This document shows, one piece after another, positions 17,607 to 26,529 of a DNA stretch of 64,000 bases (its first letter is position 1; the number at the start of each line of letters is the position of its first letter). Made by a program: the position numbers and the translations under genes. This DNA is from JANQFM01 sp035471925 (lineage in GTDB: Bacteria; Acidobacteriota; UBA6911; RPQK01; DATIPO01). The notes under the pieces were generated by a model that did not search any database, had not been told where the DNA came from, and worked only from the letters and a program-made list of their open reading frames with translations. The stretch spans positions 1-64,000 of the forward strand of contig DATIPO010000065.1 of assembly GCA_035471925.1 (NCBI GenBank), read 5' to 3'.

Positions 17607-18898
17607 TACAGCTTAAGTCCGTTCTCCACCGTGATGCGCTCCAAGCCGTCCATGTAGGGACGCAGCGCTTGGGGGATCAACACGGTTCCGTCGGCTTCCT
17701 GGAAGTTCTCCAGAAGGGCCACCCAGGTGCGTCCCACGGCCAGTCCTGAGCCGTTGAGGGTGTGGACGTGGCGAGTCTTCTTGGCATCGCTGGGACGGTA
17801 GCGGATACTGGCCCGGCGGGCCTGGAAGTCCTCGAAGTTGCTGCAAGAGGAAATCTCGCGGTAGGTGTTCTGACTGGGAATCCAAACCTCCAAGTCGTAG
17901 GTTTTGGCGGAACTGAAGCCGGTGTCGCCGCTGCAAAGCGTGACCACCCGGTAGGGCAGCTCCAGGCGTTGAAGAATGGACTCAGCGTCGGATGTCAGTT
18001 GCTCCAGTTGCTGATAGGAGTCGTCGGCGCGGGCGAACTTGACCAATTCCACCTTGTTGAACTGGTGCTGGCGGATCAGTCCCCTGGTGTCTTTGCCGTA
18101 GGATCCCGCCTCGCTGCGGAAGCAAGGCGTGTAGGCGGTCAGGCTGATGGGGAGGTTTTCCTCCTCCAGGATTTCCTGGGCCAGCAGGTTGGTGACGGGA
18201 ACTTCCGCCGTGGGGACCAGATAGAAGTCATGGCCCTCCAGCTTGAAGAGGTCCTGCTCGAACTTGGGGAGTTGACCGGTGCCTACGAAGGCGTTGCGGT
18301 TGTTGATGTAGGGGGGCAGGACCTCGGTGTAGCCGTGCTCCTTAGTGTGGACGTCGAGCATGAAGCGGGCCAGCGCATGCTCCAAGCGGGCGCCGGCGCC
18401 CAGGTAGACGGCAAAGCGGGCTCCGGCGATCTTGCCGGCCCGCTGCAGGTCGAGAATCCCCAGGTCTTCGCCCAGCTCGACGTGATCTTTGATGGGGAAG
18501 TCGAAGGCGCGCGGCTCTCCGAAGGTGCGCATTTCCTGGTTGGCGCTCTCGTCCTCGCCTGGCGGCACCGAGTCATGGCAAAGGTTGGGGATGGTGAGCA
18601 GGAAGTCCTCCATGCTCTGGGCCAGCTCGGCCAGCCTTCCGTCCAGCTCCTTGATGCGGGCGCCTACCTGCTTCATTTCTTCGATCTGCGGGGAGGCATC
18701 GCCGCCGGAGCGTTTGACTTGGGCGATCTGATCGCTGGTCTTGTTGCGCTTGGCCCGCAGCTCCTCCCATTCCAGGCGGACCTCTTTTTCTTCATCGTCG
18801 AGTTGGCGGAAAGTCTCGCGCTCAAAGTCATAGCCGCGCTGGGAGAGTTTCTCGGCCACCCGGTCTAAGTTTTCGCGTATGAAGGTTCGATCGAGCAT
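17606..18898 (-). CDS. serS: Seryl-tRNA synthetase
   Basis: 430 residues, normal for bacterial SerRS. An N-terminal helical hairpin (about 28-100, KEVRLEWEELRAKRNKTSDQ) reaches the long variable arm of tRNA-Ser. The class II core follows: TAEVPVTNL, motif 2 in FRSEAGSYGKDTRGLIRQHQ, EISSCSNFEDFQARR, and motif 3 in NGSGLAVGRTWVALLENFQ. It overlaps the gntR start by one base, an unusual partner for a tRNA synthetase. Confidence 0.97.
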   Translation of the reverse strand: MLDRTFIRENLDRVAEKLSQRGYDFERETFRQLDDEEKEVRLEWEELRAKRNKTSDQIAQVKRSGGDASPQIEEMKQVGARIKELDGRLAELAQSMEDFLLTIPNLCHDSVPPGEDESANQEMRTFGEPRAFDFPIKDHVELGEDLGILDLQRAGKIAGARFAVYLGAGARLEHALARFMLDVHTKEHGYTEVLPPYINNRNAFVGTGQLPKFEQDLFKLEGHDFYLVPTAEVPVTNLLAQEILEEENLPISLTAYTPCFRSEAGSYGKDTRGLIRQHQFNKVELVKFARADDSYQQLEQLTSDAESILQRLELPYRVVTLCSGDTGFSSAKTYDLEVWIPSQNTYREISSCSNFEDFQARRASIRYRPSDAKKTRHVHTLNGSGLAVGRTWVALLENFQEADGTVLIPQALRPYMDGLERITVENGLKL

Positions 18899-18961
18899 GA
18901 TGTGTCGCGTCCTTTATTATGAGTGATCTCGCGTCCCAGCGCATCCCCGACGCCCGGTGCC

Positions 18962-19834
18962 TCAGAGAGCGAGGCTGCGCAGCCAACGGCGCAAGTCGTC
19001 GGCCAGGTCTTCCCGTTCCAGGGCGAAGTCGATGGAGGCTTGCAGGTATTCCAGCTTGTTGCCGGCGTCGTATCGCGTGCCCTCGAATTTGTAGGCGTAG
19101 ACGGGTTCCTTGCGCAGGAGCGCCCTGAGTCCGTCGGTCAGTTGAATCTCGCCGCCCTTGCCGGGAGGCGTGCTTTCCAGGGCGTCGAAAATGGCAGGAG
19201 TGAGGACGTAGCGTCCGATGATGGCCAGGGTGGAGGGCGCTTCGTCGACGGGAGGCTTTTCCACCAAGTCGGTGATTCGGAAGAGGCGGTCGTTGCCTTC
19301 AACAGCCTCCACGGCGGGTATGCCGTAGCGCGAGACGGCTTCGCGTTCCACCTCGAAGACGGCCAGCACGCTGGCTTGCTTGGCTTCGAAGACCTCGATC
19401 AATTGCTGCATGCCCGGTTTTCGGGAATGAATGATGTCGTCCCCCAGAAAGACGCCGAAGGGCTCCTGTCCGACATAGGGACGGGCCACCAGGACGGCGT
19501 GTCCCAGGCCCAGGGGCTTTTTCTGGCGCACCGAAGAGATGGTGATCATGTTGGAAAGGCTGGCGACCATCTCCAGCAGGTCGGCCTTGCCCTGCTCCTT
19601 GAGGACGGTGGAGAACTGGTAGTCGTAATCGAAATGGTCGAGGATGGCGCTCTTGCCCTGCGAGGTGACGAAGCAGAAGTCCTGCAGCCCCGAGGCCACC
19701 GCCTCTTCCACCACATATTGGATGGTGGGCTTGTCGACGATGGGCAGCATTTCTTTGGGAATGGCTTTGGTGGCCGGCAGGAACCGGGTGCCCATTCCGG
19801 CCGCCGGAATGACGGCCTTATGGATCTTGTTCAT
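18962..19834 (-). CDS. galU: UTP-glucose-1-phosphate uridylyltransferase
   Basis: 290 residues. Makes UDP-glucose from UTP and glucose-1-phosphate for envelope polysaccharides. The N terminus HKAVIPAAGMGTRFLPATKA carries the nucleotide-binding G-x-G-T-R-x-L-P loop. KEMLPIVDKPTIQYVVEEA, VFLGDDIIHSRKP and GEIQLTDGLRALL are GalU signatures. I chose ATG 19834 with TGGAGG six bases upstream rather than the open frame from 19894. It ends 63 bases before serS in the same direction and may be the first gene of that run. Confidence 0.95.
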   Translation of the reverse strand: MNKIHKAVIPAAGMGTRFLPATKAIPKEMLPIVDKPTIQYVVEEAVASGLQDFCFVTSQGKSAILDHFDYDYQFSTVLKEQGKADLLEMVASLSNMITISSVRQKKPLGLGHAVLVARPYVGQEPFGVFLGDDIIHSRKPGMQQLIEVFEAKQASVLAVFEVEREAVSRYGIPAVEAVEGNDRLFRITDLVEKPPVDEAPSTLAIIGRYVLTPAIFDALESTPPGKGGEIQLTDGLRALLRKEPVYAYKFEGTRYDAGNKLEYLQASIDFALEREDLADDLRRWLRSLAL

Positions 19835-19936
19835 CAGTCGCCTCCATCTCGGCGAGGATGATAGCATGCGTCCCGGCCGTGCGCCCCCCGCCACACCCGG
19901 CTGCCCGACCTGTTCCTCGGCAGCCCCCTCCCGCTC

Positions 19937-19966
19937 TTGACCCGTCTGCCAAGCGTCTGATACTTT
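19937..19966 (+). promoter_or_regulatory. Candidate promoter of rpsU
   Basis: TTGACC (19937-19942) and TACTTT (19961-19966) are separated by 18 bases, about 70 bases before the rpsU start. The match is fair for a housekeeping promoter, and the region is otherwise free of genes. Confidence 0.55.
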
Positions 19967-20035
19967 TATCGTTTACGGAAACAAGCTCCCGTCTGCGAGA
20001 CGGGGCAATCCTTTGACAGAGGGGAGTGAAACGAC

Positions 20036-20224
20036 TTGGCTGAAGTACATGTAGGAGAGAACGAATCTCTCGAGAGCGCGCTTCGCCGCTTCAAGCGGAA
20101 GGTCCAGCAAGAAGACATCATCAAAGATATCAAAAAGCATTCCTTCTACCTGAAGCCCGGCGAGAAACGGCGCCTCAAGCAGGCCCTGGCCCGTAAGCGC
20201 GCTCGTAAAAAGTCGCGCCGCTAG
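20036..20224 (+). CDS. rpsU: Ribosomal protein bS21
   Basis: 62 residues, very basic, with the bS21 pattern ESLESALRRFKRKVQQE followed by YLKPGEKRRLKQALARKRAR. It binds the 30S platform near the anti-Shine-Dalgarno end of 16S rRNA. The start is TTG 20036, preceded by a GGGGAG ribosome-binding site (about 20021-20026); no ATG fits. A nested hairpin begins in its stop codon, and a strong terminator follows at 20341. Confidence 0.95.
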   Translation: MAEVHVGENESLESALRRFKRKVQQEDIIKDIKKHSFYLKPGEKRRLKQALARKRARKKSRR

Positions 20225-20340
20225 GCCGCTGGCTGGCGACCAAGTTCGCACGAGTCCTGTTTTGTGAATTTGGTCAGCGGCCTGGGATGCCCTTGGCCGC
20301 CGGCTATTCGGCGCCGACTTGTTGAAGACGACTTTTGCCG

Positions 20341-20375
20341 CCCGAGCAGCCCCCCGCGGCTTGCTCGGGTTTTTT
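20341..20375 (+). terminator. Rho-independent terminator between rpsU and the nucleoside cluster
   Basis: CCCGAGCA (20341-20348) pairs with TGCTCGGG (20362-20369), with further GCC/GGC pairing inside, followed by six T residues (20370-20375). It ends just 24 bases before the deoA start, so transcription of deoA by read-through from rpsU would have to pass it. Attenuation-type control is possible but unproved. Confidence 0.88.
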
Positions 20376-20399
20376 GTGTTTGCAGCGGGGGCCGAGAGA

Positions 20400-21704
20400 A
20401 TGAACGTAGTTGAGATCATCCGCAAGAAGCGTGACCAAGAGTCCAACTCGCCCCAAGAAATCCGCCACATGGTCCAAGGGGCGGTCGAGGGCGAGATTCC
20501 CGAGTATCAGGTCAGCGCCTGGTTGATGGCTGTTTACCTTAACGGACTCGAGGCCGAGGAAACCCGGTCGCTGACGCAGGCTCTCATCGACTCGGGCCGC
20601 ACCGTGGACCTGTCTCACATCCCAGGACTGAAGGTCGACAAGCATTCCACCGGCGGGGTAGGAGACAAGACTTCGCCCATCATCGCCCCCATCGTGGCGG
20701 CTGCGGGCGGACGCGTCCCCATGGTCTCGGGACGCGGGCTGGGGCACACGGGCGGCACTCTGGACAAGCTGGAGTCCATCCCCGGCTTTCGCGTCGACCT
20801 GTCCCTGCAGCGCTTCACCCAACTGGTTGAGGAGTGCGGATTCGCTCTCATCGGCCAGACCGACGAGTTCAATCCCGGTGACCGCATCCTCTACGCCTTG
20901 CGCGACGTCACGTCCACCGTGGAGTCGATTCCCCTGATCGTCTCCAGCATCATCTCCAAGAAAGTCGCCGAGGGCATCGACGCTCTGGTCTTGGACGTCA
21001 AGACCGGTGGAGGAGCCTTCATGAAGACGCCGCAGCGCTCTCGAGAGCTGGCTCGTGCGCTGATCGAGGCCGGGACGGGACTGGGCAAGCGCGTTGTGGC
21101 CCTCATCAGCGACATGTCTCAGCCGCTGGGACGGGCGGTGGGCAACGCCCTGGAGATCCGCGAATGCATCGAGGTTTTGCGGGGCGAGGGACCTGATGAC
21201 CTGCGCCAACTGTGTCTGGAGTTGGCCGGCTATATGCTCCTGCTGTCCGAGCTGGCCCCTGACATTGCTTCGGCCCGCGATTTGGCCCGGGAGCAAATCA
21301 GCAGCGGACGCGCCCTGCGGGCCTTGGGGGCTCTGATTGAAAAGCAGCATGGCGACCCGCGGGTGGTCGACGATCTGTCGCTGCTGCCTGGACCCCGCTC
21401 CGAATTTGAGTATACTGGCCCGCAGTCTGGCGTCCTGCACGAGGTCCGCGCGCTGTCCATCGGACGCGCCGCCATGCTGCTGGGAGCCGGACGTCGAACG
21501 GTGGATTCCAGAATCAATCCGGCGGTGGGCATCGAGGTGCTCAAAAAGGTGGGCGATCATGTCGAAGAGGGCCAAAGTCTGGCCCGGCTTCATTACGATG
21601 ACGAATCCACTTTGCAGCAGGCCCTCGAGGAGATGGAAAGCGCCTTCTTCATCTCCCAAGAGGCCGTCGAGGCGCCCCCGCTGATTCACGACGTCCTGGA
21701 ATGA
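20400..21704 (+). CDS. deoA: Pyrimidine-nucleoside (thymidine) phosphorylase
   Basis: 434 residues. Splits thymidine, deoxyuridine or uridine with phosphate into base and sugar-1-phosphate. Signatures are VDKHSTGGVGDKTSPIIAPI (residue about 80), SGRGLGHTGGTLDKLESIPG, VLDVKTGGGAFM and a C-terminal swivelling domain with INPAVGIEVLKKVGDHVEEG. ATG 20400 is the start of the conserved N-terminal helix (VVEIIRKKRD); the open frame from 20319 runs through the terminator and is not used. First gene of a five-gene rightward salvage cluster. Length and motifs do not decide between thymidine-specific and broad pyrimidine activity. Confidence 0.95.
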   Translation: MNVVEIIRKKRDQESNSPQEIRHMVQGAVEGEIPEYQVSAWLMAVYLNGLEAEETRSLTQALIDSGRTVDLSHIPGLKVDKHSTGGVGDKTSPIIAPIVAAAGGRVPMVSGRGLGHTGGTLDKLESIPGFRVDLSLQRFTQLVEECGFALIGQTDEFNPGDRILYALRDVTSTVESIPLIVSSIISKKVAEGIDALVLDVKTGGGAFMKTPQRSRELARALIEAGTGLGKRVVALISDMSQPLGRAVGNALEIRECIEVLRGEGPDDLRQLCLELAGYMLLLSELAPDIASARDLAREQISSGRALRALGALIEKQHGDPRVVDDLSLLPGPRSEFEYTGPQSGVLHEVRALSIGRAAMLLGAGRRTVDSRINPAVGIEVLKKVGDHVEEGQSLARLHYDDESTLQQALEEMESAFFISQEAVEAPPLIHDVLE

Positions 21705-21753
21705 GCGTCCTGGGATCCGGGGTCATCTAGGAACGTGGAGGGCATCGAATAAC

Positions 21754-22992
21754 GTGGACAGACTCATCGGACTGGTTGGCATCGCCCTTTTGCTGGGTTT
21801 GGCCTGGCTCTTTTCCACCAAGCGCAGCGCCATCCGCTGGAAAACGGTGGCTTGGGGACTGGTGCTGCAGTTGCTCTTCGCCCTCTTCGTGCTCAAGGTT
21901 CCCTTCGGACAGAGGGCCCTGGAGGCTGTTTCCGCCGCCGTCACTACTTTGATCGGATTCGCCGACCAAGGATCCTTCTTTCTCTTCCGCGACCTGGTGG
22001 GCGAGGGAGCGCCCTTTATTTTCGCCTTCCAGGTGCTGCCCATCGTCATCTTCATCTCCAGCTTTTTCAGCGTCCTCTACTACCTGGGCATCATGCAGAT
22101 GATGGTGCTGGGGATGGCCAAGGTGATGACCCGCTTCATGGGGGTCAGCGGGGCTGAATCCCTGGGCGCGGCCGCCAACGTCTTCATGGGACAGACCGAA
22201 GCGCCCATCGTCGTGGCCCCATACATCAAGAAGATGACCGACTCAGAACTCATGGCGCTGATGACAGGTGGCATGGCCACTGTCTCGGGCGCCATCCTGG
22301 GCGGCTACATCGGACTGGGCGTCAACGCCCAATACCTGATCGCCGCCAGCGTCATGGCGGCTCCCGGCTCGTTGGTGGCAGCCAAGATGCTGATTCCCGA
22401 GACCGAGCATTCCCTGACCGCCGGCAAAGTGGAGATGAAGATCGAGCGCACCGACGTCAACATCATTGACGCGGCCGCCCGCGGCGCCGGGCAGGGACTC
22501 AACTTGGCCCTCAACATCGGGGCCATGCTCATCGCCTTCGTCTCCATCATCTACCTGCTCAACGGCATCTTGGGGTGGGTGACGGGCTATTTCGGCGCCC
22601 AGCTCACCATGCAGGAGATCCTGGGCTACGCCCTGGCGCCTCTGACTTTCTTGATGGGCGTGCCCTGGGAGGACGCCAACTCGGTGGGGCAACTCATCGG
22701 GCTCAAGATCGTCCTCAACGAATTCCTGGCCTACGACGCCCTGGCCGGCATGCAGGGGTATGCGGCGGCGGCTGGAGACGTCGCTCCCCAACTGGGCGCC
22801 AAGGCCGAAATGATCGCCACCTACGCGCTGTGCGGCTTCGCCAACTTCTCCAGCATCGCCATTCAGATCGGCGGCATCGGCGGATTGGCCCCGGAACGCA
22901 AATCCGACCTGGCCCGGCTGGGACTGCGGGCCGTGCTGGGAGGCTCGATCGCCAGCTTCATCACCGCCACCCTGGCCGGTATCATCTCCTGA
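21754..22992 (+). CDS. nupC: NupC-family concentrative nucleoside transporter
   Basis: 412 residues with about 10 hydrophobic helices. A cation-nucleoside symporter of the inner membrane. Recognisable parts include GVSGAESLGAAANVFMGQTE and APIVVAPYIKKMTDSELMAL, ATVSGAILGGYIGLG, and GVPWEDANSVGQLIGLKIVL followed by NEFLAYDAL, which line the nucleoside site in this family. It lies between the pyrimidine and purine phosphorylase genes (49 and 9 base gaps) and supplies their substrates. Confidence 0.95.
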   Translation: MDRLIGLVGIALLLGLAWLFSTKRSAIRWKTVAWGLVLQLLFALFVLKVPFGQRALEAVSAAVTTLIGFADQGSFFLFRDLVGEGAPFIFAFQVLPIVIFISSFFSVLYYLGIMQMMVLGMAKVMTRFMGVSGAESLGAAANVFMGQTEAPIVVAPYIKKMTDSELMALMTGGMATVSGAILGGYIGLGVNAQYLIAASVMAAPGSLVAAKMLIPETEHSLTAGKVEMKIERTDVNIIDAAARGAGQGLNLALNIGAMLIAFVSIIYLLNGILGWVTGYFGAQLTMQEILGYALAPLTFLMGVPWEDANSVGQLIGLKIVLNEFLAYDALAGMQGYAAAAGDVAPQLGAKAEMIATYALCGFANFSSIAIQIGGIGGLAPERKSDLARLGLRAVLGGSIASFITATLAGIIS

Positions 22993-23001
22993 GGAGCCGC
23001 C

Positions 23002-23829
23002 ATGGACTACATGAACCAACTCAAGGATGCTGTCCGCTTCCTGCGCGGACACATCGGGGATCCGCCCGACGTGGTCCTGGTGCTGGGCAGCGGACTGGGC
23101 GGCGCCTTCGCCTCCCAAGTCGAAAGCCAACGCCTGAGTTACACCGAGATTCCCCATTTTCCCGCCTCTTCGGTGGTGGGACACGCCGGCGAGCTGGCCT
23201 GGGGCACCCATGAGCAGACCCGATTCTGCGCGCTGATGGGACGCGTCCACCTCTACGAGGGCCTTCCCCTGGAGCGGGTGGTCTTCGCCGTCCGGTCCAT
23301 GGCCTTGTGGGGGACCGAGAACTTCCTCATCACCAACGCCGCCGGCGCCGTCAATGAAGACTTTGAGCCCGGTGAACTGATGCTGATCACCGACCACATC
23401 AATCTCCAGGGCGCCAACCCATTGGAGGGCGACAATCATGAGGAGCTGGGCCAGCGCTTCCCCGACATGTCCGAGGCCTACCATCCCGATCTGAGGAGGC
23501 TGGCGCTGCAATGCGCCGGGGAAGTGGGCATCGGCCTGCGCCGGGGCGTCTATATCGCCGTCCGCGGACCCAGCTACGAGACTCCCGCTGAGATCCGCAT
23601 GTGCCGTACTCTGGGGGCCGACGCCGTGGGCATGTCCACCGTCCCCGAAGTCATCGCCCTCAATCACATGCAGCGCCGCGTGGCCGGGATCTCTTGCCTG
23701 ACCAACATGGCCGCCGGCATCCTCGACCAGCCGTTGGTGCACGACGAGGTGCTGGGGGTGACTGAACGAGTCAAAGGCGATTTCGCCAAGCTGGTGCTGA
23801 AGTGGACCGAAAGGCTGGGCGCACAATGA
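23002..23829 (+). CDS. punA: Purine nucleoside phosphorylase (trimeric class)
   Basis: 275 residues. Phosphorolysis of inosine and guanosine. Motifs of the trimeric PNP class are VVLVLGSGLGGAFA (phosphate site), HFPASSVVGHAGEL, MGRVHLYEG, ITNAAGAVNEDFEPGELMLI with TDHINLQG, GPSYETPAEIRM and GADAVGMSTVPEVIALNH with the base-binding Asn in CLTNMAAGI. GAGGAG lies seven bases before the ATG at 23002. It overlaps the cytidine deaminase start by four bases (ATGA). Confidence 0.96.
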   Translation: MDYMNQLKDAVRFLRGHIGDPPDVVLVLGSGLGGAFASQVESQRLSYTEIPHFPASSVVGHAGELAWGTHEQTRFCALMGRVHLYEGLPLERVVFAVRSMALWGTENFLITNAAGAVNEDFEPGELMLITDHINLQGANPLEGDNHEELGQRFPDMSEAYHPDLRRLALQCAGEVGIGLRRGVYIAVRGPSYETPAEIRMCRTLGADAVGMSTVPEVIALNHMQRRVAGISCLTNMAAGILDQPLVHDEVLGVTERVKGDFAKLVLKWTERLGAQ

Positions 23830-24266
23830 GCGATTCCTCTTCCAATCAGCCCTCCAGCGGTGCCCCTTTAGAGCGGGCCGCCGAGTTGATCGAGACCGCC
23901 ACCCAGGCCCGTCTCCGGGCTCAGGCGCAATTCAGCCAGTTCAAAGTGGGTGCTGCACTGCTCTCGTCACAGGGACAAGTCTTCTCGGGCTGCAACGTCG
24001 AAAACGCCAGCTACGGACTGACCATGTGCGCCGAACGAGTGGCCATTTTCAAGGCCATTTCTGAAGGAGTGACGGAGTTTGAGGCCATCTGCGTGGTGGC
24101 CGACACTCAGACCTTGACCCCGCCATGCGGGTCCTGCCGCCAACTGATCTGGGAAAAATGCGGCGACATCCCCGTTCTCTTGGCCAACCTGAGGGGCGAC
24201 AGCCGCCAGTTCACCAGCGGCCAACTGCTGCCCTTTCCCTTCGACCGCTCCTCGCTGACTTCCTGA
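23826..24266 (+). CDS. cdd: Cytidine deaminase
   Basis: 146 residues. Deaminates cytidine and deoxycytidine to uridine forms, which the phosphorylase at 20400 can split. The zinc site is complete: CNVENASYGLTMCAERVAIF holds the catalytic Glu with its Cys, and PPCGSCRQL gives the two further Cys. The start ATG 23826 shares ATGA with the punA stop. A Ser/Gln-rich head of about 15 residues precedes the usual N terminus. Confidence 0.95.
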   Translation: MSDSSSNQPSSGAPLERAAELIETATQARLRAQAQFSQFKVGAALLSSQGQVFSGCNVENASYGLTMCAERVAIFKAISEGVTEFEAICVVADTQTLTPPCGSCRQLIWEKCGDIPVLLANLRGDSRQFTSGQLLPFPFDRSSLTS

Positions 24267-24272
24267 AAGGCC

Positions 24273-25820
24273 ATGACGATGGACTCCACGAAGAAATCTC
24301 TTCTCAACTCCCTGATCAAGACCGGCGCTTGCTCACGCCAACTCGCGTCGGCAGAGGAACCGTGGCGCGGCCGGCTGATCTTGCTCAAGCTGATGCTGGT
24401 TGTGCTTGTGACGGCGGCGGGCTGTTCGGAGGCCCCGCAGCCGCAGCAGGAGGGCCAAGGCAGCGGCGCGGTCGAGGAATCGAGTGAGGACTCGGCGCTG
24501 ACGGTCGATCTGCTCATTGAGAAGGGCGCCGTCCTCACCATGGACGAAGAGTTCACCTACCATCCGGTGGGCTACGTGGCCGTCAAAGGGGATGAGATCG
24601 TTGAAGTGGGTGCCGGGGACGTTCCCGCCGAGATTCATGGTGTCCGCCGTATCGACGCCTCCGGACACTTCGTCCTGCCCGGACTCATCAACGGCCATCA
24701 GCATGCGCCCATGACCGTCATGCGGGGGGTAGCCGACGACTTGGCGCTGATGGACTGGCTCCAGAATTACATCTTCCCCGCCGAAGCCGCCAATGTCGAT
24801 GAGGAGATGGTCTACTGGGGCACCTTGCTGGCCGCCATGGAGATGATCCGCGGAGGCACCACGCTCTACGTCGACATGTACTATTACGAGGACAAGGTCG
24901 CCGAAGCCACCGCCCGGGCCGGCATGCGCGGCATCCTGGGAGAGACCATCCTCGATTTCCCCGTCCCCGACGCCAAAGACCCGAAGAGCGGCATCGAGGC
25001 CGCCAAGGTCTATTTGGCCAAGTGGAAGGACCATCCCCTCATCATTCCGGCCATCGCGCCCCATTCGCCCTACACCTGTTCCACCGAAACCCTGCTGGCC
25101 TGCAAGGCTGCGGCGGAGGAATTCGACGTGCCCTTGGTCATCCACGTGGCCGAGACCCAGGACGAGCTGCGCCAAGTCAAAGAGAAGTCGGGGACCACGC
25201 CGGTGCGTTATCTGCGCGACATCGGTTTTCTCGACCAGCGAGTGATCGCCGCCCACACGGTGTGGGTGGACGCCGAAGAGATCGCCCTCATGAAGCAGTT
25301 CGGCGTCGGTCCCGTCCACAACCCGGAAAGCAATATGAAGCTGGCTTCAGGCGTGGCTCCCGTTCCCGACATGCTGGATGCGGGATTGGCCGTGGGCATC
25401 GGCACCGACGGTCCGGCCAGCAACAACAACCTCGACTTGCTGGACGAACTCGACAGCGCCGCCAAACTACACAAGATCCACCGCATGGATCCCACCGTCC
25501 TCAGCGCGCGCCAAGCCCTGGCCATGGCCACCCGGCTGGGAGCCCAGGCTGTCGACATGGATCATCTGGTGGGGAGCCTGGAGATCGGAAAGAAGGCCGA
25601 CCTGATCCTGATCAAGTCGGACGGGTTGCCTCAGGGCGTGCCATCCTTCGATCCCTACAGCAGCATCGTCTACTCCCTGGGCGCCGAGGCGGTCGTGATG
25701 ACCGTCGTCAACGGCAGTGTGGTCTTCGAGAACGGCAGCCTCACAAAAATCGACGAGGCCGAGGTCTATTCCAAGGTGGCCGAGTTGTCGGCTAAGCTCC
25801 GCAGTTCGCTTGAAAAGTGA
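24273..25820 (+). CDS. Exported lipoprotein amidohydrolase, MTA/SAH deaminase-like
   Basis: 515 residues, last gene of the nucleoside cluster (6-base gap). Residues about 35-51 are hydrophobic and end LVTAAGC, a lipobox, followed by a Gln/Glu/Ser-rich linker and then a full amidohydrolase TIM barrel. Metal and catalytic motifs are NGHQHAP, PHSPYTCSTETL, VIHVAETQDEL, AAHTVWVDAEE and GTDGPASNNNLDLLDE. The SNNNLD form is characteristic of 5'-methylthioadenosine / S-adenosylhomocysteine deaminases and relatives. Most such enzymes are cytoplasmic, so an anchored form is unusual. The start may be ATG 24273 or 24279, or an inner TTG nearer the leader. The substrate could be adenosine-like or another aminated heterocycle. 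Confidence 0.82.
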   Translation: MTMDSTKKSLLNSLIKTGACSRQLASAEEPWRGRLILLKLMLVVLVTAAGCSEAPQPQQEGQGSGAVEESSEDSALTVDLLIEKGAVLTMDEEFTYHPVGYVAVKGDEIVEVGAGDVPAEIHGVRRIDASGHFVLPGLINGHQHAPMTVMRGVADDLALMDWLQNYIFPAEAANVDEEMVYWGTLLAAMEMIRGGTTLYVDMYYYEDKVAEATARAGMRGILGETILDFPVPDAKDPKSGIEAAKVYLAKWKDHPLIIPAIAPHSPYTCSTETLLACKAAAEEFDVPLVIHVAETQDELRQVKEKSGTTPVRYLRDIGFLDQRVIAAHTVWVDAEEIALMKQFGVGPVHNPESNMKLASGVAPVPDMLDAGLAVGIGTDGPASNNNLDLLDELDSAAKLHKIHRMDPTVLSARQALAMATRLGAQAVDMDHLVGSLEIGKKADLILIKSDGLPQGVPSFDPYSSIVYSLGAEAVVMTVVNGSVVFENGSLTKIDEAEVYSKVAELSAKLRSSLEK

Positions 25821-25846
25821 GGAGGCAAGGGAGAGCCGCTTGGCGG

Positions 25847-26464
25847 CTATTTGCGGTTGACGCAGCGGACGGCCTTCCAATGGCCCAGGAAGTCGATGTT
25901 GACGACGCGGTCGATCTCCAAGCCGGCTTCGTCGAAGAGAGGACGCAGCCGCAGGTCGGTGCGGAAGCCGACTTTGTAAAAGGCCGGGGCCAAGGCCGTT
26001 TCCAGAGTCTCAATGACCGGCACCTCGTGGACGAAGTGGTTGAGGACCAGGATGATGCCTCCGGGACGGCAAACCCGCTTCATCTCAAGCAGCACATTGA
26101 CGGGATCAGGCACGACCGAAACGAAGTAAGCCGCCAGCACCCGGTCGAAGCAGTTGTCGGCGAAGTCCATCGAGGTGGCGTCCATGCGCTTGAGGTCGAC
26201 GTGGTCCCACCCCCGCTTCTGCATTTGCTTTTCCGCCTCGCGCAGCATTCCAAGAGAGAGGTCGATGCCCGTGATCTTGATGTCCCGGGGCAGCTCCGAG
26301 AGGGTCAATCCGGTGCCCACGCCCACTTCGAGCAGTTTGGCGCCGGGATAACAGTTGAGCAGGGCTGGTGCTCTTTCGCGTCCTCCGCTCAAGACCCAAT
26401 TGAACAAAAAGTTATAAAAGCGCGAGTAGGTGTTGTAGACCTTCTCGACGGATTCGACGGTCAA
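25847..26464 (-). CDS. Class I SAM-dependent methyltransferase (PmtA/UbiE-like)
   Basis: 205 residues. Motif I is KLLEVGVGTGLTLSELP; motif II/III regions include GIDLSLGMLREAEKQ, FDRVLAAYFVSVVPDP and RPGGIILVLNHF. The opening VYNTYSRFYNFLFNWVLSGG resembles short phosphatidylethanolamine N-methyltransferases (PmtA) and related UbiE-like enzymes. I chose TTG 26464, because GGAGG lies six bases before it; the frame is open to 26521. It converges on the nucleoside cluster. Lipid headgroup methylation is plausible; a different small substrate is possible. Confidence 0.8.
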   Translation of the reverse strand: MTVESVEKVYNTYSRFYNFLFNWVLSGGRERAPALLNCYPGAKLLEVGVGTGLTLSELPRDIKITGIDLSLGMLREAEKQMQKRGWDHVDLKRMDATSMDFADNCFDRVLAAYFVSVVPDPVNVLLEMKRVCRPGGIILVLNHFVHEVPVIETLETALAPAFYKVGFRTDLRLRPLFDEAGLEIDRVVNIDFLGHWKAVRCVNRK

Positions 26465-26529
26465 GGCGATCCTCCCAAGGCTGTATTGTAATCGTCCTCC
26501 CGCGGCCAAGCAAAAAAACAACTCCTGGC

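Noticed and set aside
22243..23826. 527-codon minus-strand frame across nupC and punA
   Set aside because: Antisense to two clear enzymes; His/Gly/Asp-rich composition typical of a shadow frame.
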